Of a DNA stretch of 20,775 bases, positions 14,786-20,775 are shown piece by piece (the stretch's first letter is position 1; every line of letters starts with the position of its first letter). The stretch is taken from the NCBI RefSeq assembly GCF_014647055.1, contig NZ_BMOL01000031.1:1-20775 (forward strand). Direction: 5' to 3'. This stretch comes from Deinococcus aerolatus (lineage in GTDB: Bacteria > Deinococcota > Deinococci > Deinococcales > Deinococcaceae). The notes under the pieces are model-generated. The model did not search any database. It was not told the origin of the DNA and saw nothing but the letters and a program-made list of their open reading frames with translations. Both the position numbers and the translations under genes were made by a program.

Positions 14786-15688
14786 TCACACGTCCAGTGT
14801 GGTGCCGTCCTCGCCCAGCGTGTCCCGCCAGCGGTGCTGAGGCTCGAAGCCCAGATGCTGGCGGGCCGCGTCGATGCTCAGAAGGGTCTGGAAACCGTCC
14901 AGTGGGTCCCGTAAGGGAACGCCGGGGAAGACCTGCTCCATGAGCGTGCGCGAGGGCAGCGGCATCACGGTATCGGCGGCCGCAATGATGAAGCTGCTGG
15001 TGCCCGTCCGTGGGGCCTCCAGCGCCAGGCGGCAGGCCAGCGCGGCGTCCCGCTCGTCGATATACCCCCACAGATTCCACTTGCGGGCGTGGGGATCAGG
15101 CCAGGCCAGTTCTGGAAACCGGCGGTACTCGTCCGGCCCCAGGATGTTGGAGAAGCGCAGAGCCACGAAAGGAATCCCTGAACGCCGCGCAAAATCCCCG
15201 GCCATCGTCTCGGTGACCACCTTGCTCAGCGCATACGACGATTCGGGATGCGGATAGTGCGCCTCGTCCACCGGGGCGTACTGCGGCGGCACGTCGAAGG
15301 GCAGGCCCAGCGTCGTCTCGCTGGACGCCCAGACCACCCGCTGCAGCCCCAGCATCGTGGCCGCCGTGAATACGCTGTGGTTCATGGTCACGTTCTGCAC
15401 GAAGGTGTGGTGCGGTGCCTGGAGGCCGGGCGCGGGAATGTTCGCCAGATGAACCACGCTGCCCGCACCGTGCATGACCTCCAGCGTCTGGCCCAGATCA
15501 CTCAGATCGGCCTGGAAGGCATCGTTCAAGGTGCCTGGGAACTCGCCCTCTGGCCTGGGGGTGGGCCGGGTGTCCACGGCGATGACCTCGTAGCCGTGTT
15601 CCAGCAGGTGCCGCAGGGCGGCGCGTCCGGCCCGGCCCGCCGCACCCGTCAGCACCACCGGGCCGATGTGGGAAGCCGCGTTCACCAC
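14786..15688 (-). CDS. NAD(P)-dependent epimerase/dehydratase-family protein
   Basis: A 300-residue extended short-chain dehydrogenase/reductase. VVLTGAAGRAGRAAL (about 11-25) is the GxxGxxG dinucleotide-binding loop, VDTRPTP follows as the acidic strand end that favours NAD, and VVHLANIPAP and SSETTLG are the usual strands 4 and 5. The catalytic Tyr and Lys are in SSYALSKVV (about 150-158). The sequence is closer to uronate dehydrogenases and sugar epimerases than to classical SDRs, but substrate cannot be assigned. The start is GTG GTG at 15688-15683, overlapping the end of the aldo/keto reductase gene by seven bases, so the two are translationally coupled and probably act on the same sugar or carbonyl compound. 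Confidence 0.85.
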   Translation of the reverse strand: MVNAASHIGPVVLTGAAGRAGRAALRHLLEHGYEVIAVDTRPTPRPEGEFPGTLNDAFQADLSDLGQTLEVMHGAGSVVHLANIPAPGLQAPHHTFVQNVTMNHSVFTAATMLGLQRVVWASSETTLGLPFDVPPQYAPVDEAHYPHPESSYALSKVVTETMAGDFARRSGIPFVALRFSNILGPDEYRRFPELAWPDPHARKWNLWGYIDERDAALACRLALEAPRTGTSSFIIAAADTVMPLPSRTLMEQVFPGVPLRDPLDGFQTLLSIDAARQHLGFEPQHRWRDTLGEDGTTLDV

Positions 15689-16653
15689 GCGTAGGCTTCC
15701 GGGGCCTGTCCGCCGGGGCCGGGCCAGATGTCGTCGAGCGTCTTCAGGGTTTCAGCCGTCAGCCTGATGTCCAGCGCTTTCAGCGCGCCGTCCAGCTGCC
15801 CGGCGGTGCGCGGGCCGATGATCGGGGCCGTCACGGCGGGCTGGTGCAGCAGCCACGCCAGCGCCACGTCCGCCGGGGACTCGCCCAGCTCCCTGCACAA
15901 GGCCTCGTACCGCTCCAGTTGTGGGCGGTGTTTCTCGATCTGCTGTTGCATGTTCTCGCCCGCGCGGCGGCCCCCCTCGGCCTTTTGCAGGGCACCGCCC
16001 AGCAAGCCGCCGCCCAATGGACTCCAGGGAATCAGGCCCAGCCCCAGTGCCTGACAGGCCGGAATGACCTCCAGCTCGATCATGCGCGCCGACAGGTTGT
16101 ACAGGCTCTGCTCGGACACCAGCCCCATGAAGTGTCGCCCGGCGGCCAGCGTGTTGGCCTGCGCGATGTTCCAACCCGCGAAGTTGCTGCTGCCCACGTA
16201 CAGTACCTTGCCCTCGCGTACCAGCTGCTCCATGGCCTGCCAGACCTCTTCCCAGGGCGCCGCGCGGTCAATATGGTGCATCTGGTACAGATCGATGTGA
16301 TCGGTTTTCAGGCGGCGCAGGCTGTCCTCGCACGCCTTGCGGATGTGATACGCCGAGAGTTTCTGATCGTTGGGGCCGTCGCCCATCTTGCCGTAGACCT
16401 TGGTCGCCAGCACGATTTTGTCGCGGTTGCCAGGATTGTGCTCCAGCCAGCGCCCGACGATCTGCTCGGTCACGCCCTCGCCGGGCTGGCGGCCATAGAC
16501 ATTGGCGGTGTCGAAGAAATTGACGCCTCGCTCCAGCGCCGCGTCCATGATGGCGTGGCTGTCCTGCTCACTGGTTTCAGGGCCAAAATTCATGGTGCCC
16601 AGACACAGGGGGCTGACTTTCAGGCCGGTGCGGCCTAGATGACGGTAATCCAT
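15682..16653 (-). CDS. Aldo/keto reductase
   Basis: A 323-residue NADPH-dependent oxidoreductase with a TIM-barrel fold. The AKR catalytic tetrad is visible: Asp48 in FFDTANVYG, Tyr53, Lys85 in VLATKVYGKMG and His126 in DLYQMHHID. RHLGRTGLKVSPLCLGTMNFG is the usual N-terminus, VGSSNFAGWNIAQA the mid-barrel motif and the C-terminal IIGPRTAGQLDGALKAL binds the cofactor phosphate. Length and pattern suit the AKR subgroup of YajO/Tas-type general reductases. The ATG at 16653 is supported by AAGGAGG eight bases upstream, one of the best sites in the window. It is the first gene of a two-gene operon with the epimerase. Confidence 0.93.
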   Translation of the reverse strand: MDYRHLGRTGLKVSPLCLGTMNFGPETSEQDSHAIMDAALERGVNFFDTANVYGRQPGEGVTEQIVGRWLEHNPGNRDKIVLATKVYGKMGDGPNDQKLSAYHIRKACEDSLRRLKTDHIDLYQMHHIDRAAPWEEVWQAMEQLVREGKVLYVGSSNFAGWNIAQANTLAAGRHFMGLVSEQSLYNLSARMIELEVIPACQALGLGLIPWSPLGGGLLGGALQKAEGGRRAGENMQQQIEKHRPQLERYEALCRELGESPADVALAWLLHQPAVTAPIIGPRTAGQLDGALKALDIRLTAETLKTLDDIWPGPGGQAPEAYAW

Positions 16654-16958
16654 ACTTGACGCCTCCTTGAATTTCGCTCTAACCCGACGCTACACCCGCA
16701 GGGGCGGCGGCGTCATCCCAGGGGCGGCCTTTATGCTTCCTGCGAATGAATTGAAGAACAAATCGCCATGGGCGTCCCGCTTGAACAAAGGCATCAGATG
16801 CTCACTTCAGGGCGCCCTGAACAACGTCTCCGTCCCAGCCAAGAAGGAAACGGCAACCTGATTTGCCGCAAGTGTGCTCCGGTCCTGGATGAAGCCCACC
16901 TGAAACGGGCGACATGTCGCCCATCTGCCCGGCACCTCTCGTCCCTCTCCTGACCCGG
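16654..16958. other. Intergenic stretch between aldo/keto reductase and MFS genes
   Basis: About 305 bases, leading into the aldo/keto reductase gene and following the MFS gene, both on the minus strand. Short open frames occur on both strands (for example a 34-codon minus-strand frame starting MPLFKRDAHGDLFFNSF), but none has a good start signal. The 16-base palindrome at 16907-16922 is the only clear element. Confidence 0.5.
16907..16922. repeat. Perfect 16-base palindrome
   Basis: GGGCGACATGTCGCCC reads the same on both strands. It lies 37 bases after the MFS stop codon and about 230 bases before the aldo/keto reductase start. It may be a regulator-binding site or simply the stem of a transcript end; no T-run is present. 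Confidence 0.55.
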
Positions 16959-18191
16959 TCAGCCCCGGCCTCCAGCGATCTGGGCGGCCTCCGGCAGGCG
17001 GGCGAGACGGCGCATGGCCACGGCCCCCAGCAGTGGCCCCAGACTCAGCGCCGTGAAGGCCAGCGCCCAGCCGCTGCTGCTGACCAGGAGGGGGACCAGC
17101 GCGATGCTGCCGGCGGTCAGGGTGAAGCCCAACGCCAGTTGCATGGTCAGGGCCGTGCCCACATACGCGGGGTCGGCAATCTCACTCACGATGGTTGAAA
17201 ACTGAGCGGAATCGGCGATGATCCAGAAGCCCCACAGCAGACTCAGGCCCAGCACCACAGGGGGAGCCGCGTTCATCAGGGTGGCCAGGGCCAGGGCCAG
17301 GGCGCAGCCGCCGGACAGGAACATGGCCAGCGCCGTGAGACGGGTTCGGCCCCAGCGGTCTCCCAGCACGCCACCGACGTAACAGCCGATGGCCCCCACG
17401 CCCACCACGGCGAAGGTGGCGTAGGCCGCCCCCTGCGCCGGGTCCGGCAGGTTGCGCTCCGAGAGCAGCCGCGAGAAGAACACGGCGAACCAGGCCCACA
17501 TGGCGTACAACTCCCACATGTGCCCCAGGTACCCGAGGGTGGTGAGGCCCATGGCGCGCCCGGTCAGGATCCGCCAGGCCTGGGCAGGCCGGAACACGGC
17601 AGGCGGATACTGGTGTGGCCCGTTCCTGACCTGCATGGCCAGCACTCCGCCCAGCGCCGCGAGCAGGCTGGTCACGCCAATCACGGCCTGCCAGTTCGCC
17701 CCGCCCAGACCGTTGACCAGGTGCGGCAGCGCGGCTGCGAGGGTCAGGGCGCCCACCATGATGCCCAGCGCCACGCCGCGCCCGGTGCGGAACCAGGTAG
17801 CCATGGCCTTGAGCGCCGGGGGATACACCAGGGCCATGGCCGCTCCGGTCAGGGCGCGCAGGGCAATGGCGTGGGCCGGACCCTGCGCCAGCAGCATGCC
17901 CAGATTGGCCCCGGCGGCCACCAGGGCTCCGGCCAGAATCAGGTGCCGGGGCGAGACCCGGTCTGCGAGGTTCAGGACCGCACTGAGAACCGCGCCCAGC
18001 ACGAAGCCCAGCTGAACGGCCAGCGTCAGCCAGGCGGCGTCGCTGGGGCTGAGCGTCCAGACGGCGCGCAGCTGTGGAAGCACGGCGGCGGCCGAAAACC
18101 ACGGGGCCATGGCAAAGACAACCGCGCCTGCCAGCCACGTGAGGGCGCTCCAGCGGTCCGGGGCGGCGTGGTGGGAAGCAGCATTCGACAT
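16959..18191 (-). CDS. Major facilitator superfamily transporter
   Basis: A 410-residue protein with twelve predicted membrane helices. LADRVSPRHLILAG at the loop after helix 2 and LGDRWGRTRLTALAM after helix 8 are the MFS motif A (G..DR.GR...), and ALTGAAMALVYPPALKAMATWF covers helices 4-5. A long polar loop (about 183-205) joins the two six-helix halves. Nothing in the sequence identifies the substrate. The start is uncertain: ATG 18203 and ATG 18191 are in frame. I prefer 18191, since TATGCT lies seven bases upstream in the spacing of a leaderless start, although no good -35 is seen and no ribosome-binding site is present at either. It stands alone, separated from its neighbours by a strong hairpin upstream. 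Confidence 0.88.
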   Translation of the reverse strand: MSNAASHHAAPDRWSALTWLAGAVVFAMAPWFSAAAVLPQLRAVWTLSPSDAAWLTLAVQLGFVLGAVLSAVLNLADRVSPRHLILAGALVAAGANLGMLLAQGPAHAIALRALTGAAMALVYPPALKAMATWFRTGRGVALGIMVGALTLAAALPHLVNGLGGANWQAVIGVTSLLAALGGVLAMQVRNGPHQYPPAVFRPAQAWRILTGRAMGLTTLGYLGHMWELYAMWAWFAVFFSRLLSERNLPDPAQGAAYATFAVVGVGAIGCYVGGVLGDRWGRTRLTALAMFLSGGCALALALATLMNAAPPVVLGLSLLWGFWIIADSAQFSTIVSEIADPAYVGTALTMQLALGFTLTAGSIALVPLLVSSSGWALAFTALSLGPLLGAVAMRRLARLPEAAQIAGGRG

Positions 18192-18232
18192 GCCGCGCAG
18201 CATAGAGAACCCAGGTGGGCCGGTCGGGGTGT

Positions 18233-18283
18233 GGCCGGGTGCTGGCGCCAGGAGGTGAAGACGCCTGGCACCAGCACCCGGCC
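18233..18283. terminator. Long hairpin upstream of the MFS gene
   Basis: Bases 18233-18252 pair with 18264-18283 over 20 bp with a single C-A mismatch, around an 11-base loop. It lies between the end of the truncated allantoinase gene and the MFS start, both on the minus strand. No T-run follows on either side. It would act as a transcript end for the upstream gene or insulate the MFS promoter. Confidence 0.55.
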
Positions 18284-18425
18284 CCCAATGGTCAGGTTTG
18301 TTGGGAAACGGATGCGGGCTCTTTCGCCTGCGGATCAGACCGTCCGCCCCACCTGCGGGCTTTCCGGCCCACTCCGGAAACGGGGTGGGAGCCTCGGCCC
18401 TGCCAGACAGAGCCCTGCCCAGCCT

Positions 18426-18869
18426 TTACCGGACTGTGACCGGCAGATCCTCCTGCTCGCCCTGGCCATGGGGGCGCCCAGCAGGCCTCAGCCACTCTCC
18501 ACCCGCACCGGCCACCGTCTGCCCGTCCGCGAAGATAGGCTGTCCCCGCCGGTAGACCCGCTTCACCCGGTGCTGGAACGGGCGCCCGAGAAAGGGAGAC
18601 CAGGGATGCAGAGACTTGAGCTGTCCCTGGGTCAGGGTCCACGGCGCAGCCGCGTCCACCAGCACCAGATCGGCGTCAAGACCCTCGCGGATGGCCCCCT
18701 TCCGGTGTCCGATGCCTGCCAGGCGTGCCGGGGACTCGCTCAGCAGCCGCGCGAGCTGCGGCAGGGGCAGCCTGCGCCGCGTCCCCTCGTCAAGCACCAG
18801 GGGCAACGTGAACTGAATGCCGTTGATGCCGCCCCAGGCGTCCCAGATGTTGCTGGTCCTTTTGCGCAA
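18426..18869 (-). pseudogene. 5'-truncated allantoinase-like amidohydrolase
   Basis: The frame encodes the last 147 residues of a cyclic amidohydrolase: NIWDAWGGINGIQFTLPLVL, LPLPQLARLLSESPARLAGI, HRKGAIREGLDADLVLVD, then PWTLTQGQLKSLHPWSPFLG. Allantoinase/dihydroorotase-type enzymes have about 440-470 residues and this is the C-terminal third. The HxH metal site, the carboxylated Lys and the other metal ligands should lie in the missing part. The reading frame breaks off at about 18855-18869, where base composition changes to the AT-richer segment, so the N-terminus was probably lost by the insertion or rearrangement that brought in the glycosyltransferase. There is no proper start codon (only TTG at 18869). 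Confidence 0.82.
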
Positions 18870-18949
18870 TAGGTCTTCAAAACACCGCCATTTCTCGTTG
18901 CTGTCGAGGGACAGACCGGAAGGTGGCCTTCCCGTCGTTTGGGACGGCT

Positions 18950-18978
18950 AAAAACGAAGTTGTCAGCTACTGAGCTTC
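18950..18978 (-). terminator. Rho-independent terminator of the glycosyltransferase gene
   Basis: On the minus strand GAAG, a bulge, TCAG, the loop TAG, CTGA, an internal loop and CTTC form a short stem followed by GTTTTT. It begins six bases after the stop codon at 18984. The opposite strand also has a T-run (ATTTTTT), so it could work in both directions. Confidence 0.6.
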
Positions 18979-18983
18979 ATTTT

Positions 18984-20153
18984 TTACGCCCGTCTTTGAA
19001 AAGCTTCCTGATAGATATTCATCAACAATTCGTGATTCCGCTCAGGTGCGTATAAATTAAGATAAGCCTCACGACAATTCTGACGGAGCTTCGCCAAATG
19101 ATCTGGAGAGGCCGTCAGCATCACGATTTTCTCAATAAGATCTTCAGAATCACCAGGTCTAAAGAGTTCACCCGTTTGCCCAACCGTCACTAGCTCGATT
19201 AGACCACCCATTCTCGCTGCGACAACAGGCGTTCCCTTTGCAAATGCCTCGATCAGAACCCGCCCAAACGGCTCATGCCACTCAGAAGGCACAACAAGAA
19301 CCTTGGCATCTCCCATTAGTGTATGGGTTTCGGTGAGGGAAAGTGGACCTAAATATTGTATACCTATATTGCGAGCCGCCGCTTGTTCAACCTCAGATTT
19401 GAGAGGCCCTTCACCCACAATCTTAAGGGGAAGAGTTAAACGCCCCAATTCCCAGGTTTTGAGAAGGGTTCGAATCCCCTTTTCATCCGTGAGTCGTCCG
19501 ACGTAGAGGGCATATCCTCCCTTCCCATCTCCTACACCGGGATCAGGTGCAACAACGTTCGGTTTAACGACAATCTGCGCGGCCTCGATGCCTGCCTCAA
19601 TATATTTCTGCCTTACAAATTCAGAAGTCGCCACGAACAGATCAACTTGCCGCCGGTACGTACCGATGAGTTTGTGGGTCGACACCATCCCCGCCACAAC
19701 TGCTGAGCCTGCCACACTACCTCGATAGCAGCGGTGCAGAATGCCGGGAGTGGGGGCAAATCGCCCTACACACAGCTCGCAAACATTCCCGTCACGGTAA
19801 AGAAGACCATTGACGCAAGTCATTCTGTAGTTTCGAAGAGCTTGAATTACTACGGCTCCTGCTTTATGCGCGGCATAATAGGCAGCAGGAGAGATTAAAG
19901 GGAAAGTGTTTTGAAAGTGAACCACTTGAATTTGATTGTCTTTGATTAATTGAGTGATCTTTCGAAAGGAATATGGATTCCATATTGTATAGGCTGCAGT
20001 TCTTAGCACGCCAAGATTCTGCACTTCGTTGCTATGTACTGTATAACGCACAACATTATGTCCGGATGCACTGAGTAATCCTGACTCAGCCAAAAAACTT
20101 TCATCTTCACCTCCAGGCTGCTGGTAGTGATTATGAACCATTAGAATACGCAG
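18984..20153 (-). CDS. Family 4 (GT-B fold) glycosyltransferase
   Basis: A GT4 enzyme of 385 residues from the ATG at 20141, or 389 from a CTG at 20153. Counting from the ATG: MVHNHYQQPGGEDE is the N-terminal acceptor loop; CVNGLLYRDGNVCELC and RCYRGS (Cys109, 121, 124, 138) form a four-Cys cluster typical of one GT4 subgroup. YVGRLTDEKGI and VGEGPLKSE belong to the donor domain; EPFGRVLIE (Glu290, Glu298) is the EX7E motif. It probably adds a sugar to an exopolysaccharide or glycan on the cytoplasmic face. The conserved first strand (RILMVHNH) begins upstream of the ATG, and GAGGTGG lies seven bases before CTG 20153, so the annotated start is CTG. Codon use and composition are AT-richer than the neighbours, which indicates transfer. 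Confidence 0.9.
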   Translation of the reverse strand: MRILMVHNHYQQPGGEDESFLAESGLLSASGHNVVRYTVHSNEVQNLGVLRTAAYTIWNPYSFRKITQLIKDNQIQVVHFQNTFPLISPAAYYAAHKAGAVVIQALRNYRMTCVNGLLYRDGNVCELCVGRFAPTPGILHRCYRGSVAGSAVVAGMVSTHKLIGTYRRQVDLFVATSEFVRQKYIEAGIEAAQIVVKPNVVAPDPGVGDGKGGYALYVGRLTDEKGIRTLLKTWELGRLTLPLKIVGEGPLKSEVEQAAARNIGIQYLGPLSLTETHTLMGDAKVLVVPSEWHEPFGRVLIEAFAKGTPVVAARMGGLIELVTVGQTGELFRPGDSEDLIEKIVMLTASPDHLAKLRQNCREAYLNLYAPERNHELLMNIYQEAFQRRA

Positions 20154-20589
20154 ACTTCTACCACCTCACTATTGCCCAGTCTTTATAAAACGATAAAATC
20201 ATACGTATTACCCTCTAATAACAGATCGCGTTTTAAGTTACGTGAGAGTCCAGAAGACGCTAAAGACCTATGTAAGCACGAGATTCGATCTGACCTTGCT
20301 CCTGCTTCCAATGCCACCCCCCGGTATTATTTCGCCGGCATGCTGGGAGGCGGAGCAGGAAGATATTACACCGAGCCGCGGATCCTCGACATTATTGGCA
20401 GCTTCCAACGGAAGCCACCATCACAAATCTGATCCAATTCCACGGATCATCCTGACACTGAGCTAAGCACACTGGCAGTTAAACAAGAGTTTACAACGCC
20501 GGTTAGGGCCTGGGGTTGCCAGAGTCAACTAGCGTGTGGAGCGCATAAACAAGGAAGACGATATGGCTAGAGGCTGCCAAGAACCCTAC
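20154..20589. other. AT-richer stretch without an intact gene
   Basis: Upstream of the glycosyltransferase. The plus-strand frame 20172-20432 (86 codons, TTG start) contains RYYFAGMLGGGAGRYYTE but has no ribosome-binding site. A minus-strand frame with two internal stops reads YLPAPPPSMPAK, then RISCLHRSLASSGLSRNLK, and ends just before the glycosyltransferase, so it could be the decayed end of an upstream gene. I recognise neither. The base composition matches the glycosyltransferase gene rather than the rest of the window. Confidence 0.45.
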
Positions 20590-20657
20590 CTAAAAAAGGG
20601 CCTGATTTTGACCCTCCCCGTGTTTCTGGTGCCAAGCTGAGTGCAAATTCAGTGGCA

Positions 20658-20708
20658 CGTGAGCCGCCCCCGAAAACCGATCCAGGTCAGCTTGGAATCT
20701 CTGACGGG
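20658..20708 (-). repeat. Diverged second unit of the 51-base repeat
   Basis: Read on the minus strand this unit begins CCCGTCAGAG and ends GGCTCACG. It aligns without gaps to the adjacent unit (20709-20759) with about 38 of 51 positions identical by my count. The two units form an imperfect tandem pair. The left end of the window has only the first unit. Confidence 0.7.
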
Positions 20709-20775
20709 CTTGAGCCGAACCCAGAAACCTGTCCGGGTCAGGATGGAGCCTCCGACGGGCGAAAGGTTGGTGCAA
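20709..20775 (-). repeat. Right terminal copy of the 67-bp inverted repeat
   Basis: Identical, on the minus strand, to bases 1-67. It consists of a 51-base unit (20709-20759) and 16 further bases. A minus-strand frame is open through it to a TAG at 20590 (HPDPDRFLGSAQARQRFQAD), but it has no known similarity and no start within the window. Confidence 0.85.

Noticed and set aside
17520..18872. Plus-strand open frame of 450 codons
   Set aside because: It runs opposite the MFS gene and the allantoinase remnant; low-complexity and without start signal.

Overview
The window is GC-rich bacterial DNA with short gaps, many start/stop overlaps and at least one promoter that looks leaderless (a -10 box six bases before the ATG). 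This style, the small repeats and the gene set suggest a Deinococcus-like organism; that is inference, since there is no rRNA or other marker gene. Both ends carry the same 67-bp sequence in inverted orientation, as expected of a contig that stops at a dispersed repeat.

Layout. 1-480: terminal repeat, the 3' end of an IS630-type transposase and a wrecked DUF1801 gene. 547-4035, minus strand: a spermidine-synthase-like methyltransferase, a membrane-anchored endonuclease/exonuclease/phosphatase (EEP) protein, a secreted protein of unknown function and a small three-helix membrane protein. 4292-6610, plus: a GGDEF-GAF-HD-GYP cyclic-di-GMP enzyme. 6914-7250: remains of a DmpA/P1-family peptidase. 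7384-12126, plus: a sulfur-stress cluster. 12158-14579, minus: a SoxB-like hydrolase, thioredoxin 2 and a DUF2892 membrane protein. 14786-18191, minus: an NAD-dependent epimerase overlapping an aldo/keto reductase, then an MFS transporter. 18426-18869: 5'-truncated allantoinase-like gene. 18870-20589: visibly AT-richer segment with one family-4 glycosyltransferase, probably acquired. 20590-20775: terminal repeat.

The core is 7384-14579. A persulfide dioxygenase fused to a pseudo-rhodanese and an active rhodanese (the CstB architecture), a stand-alone rhodanese, a TauE/SafE permease, a two-part YeeE/YedE transporter and a CsoR-family repressor lie in one direction. The repressor has Tyr where the copper-binding His of CsoR should be, which is the pattern of a CstR-type persulfide sensor. 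Two inverted-repeat sites of the TACCC...GGGTA type bracket the -35 box and fill the spacer of the leaderless cstB promoter, so a self-contained regulatory circuit can be read from the sequence. Facing this cluster is a SoxB-like hydrolase without a signal peptide, next to thioredoxin 2. My inference is a cytoplasmic persulfide/thiosulfate pathway: CstB makes sulfite/thiosulfate, the transporters move sulfur anions, and the SoxB-like enzyme and thioredoxin may process protein- or thiol-bound sulfur. No sulfide:quinone oxidoreductase and no soxXAYZ genes are visible here.
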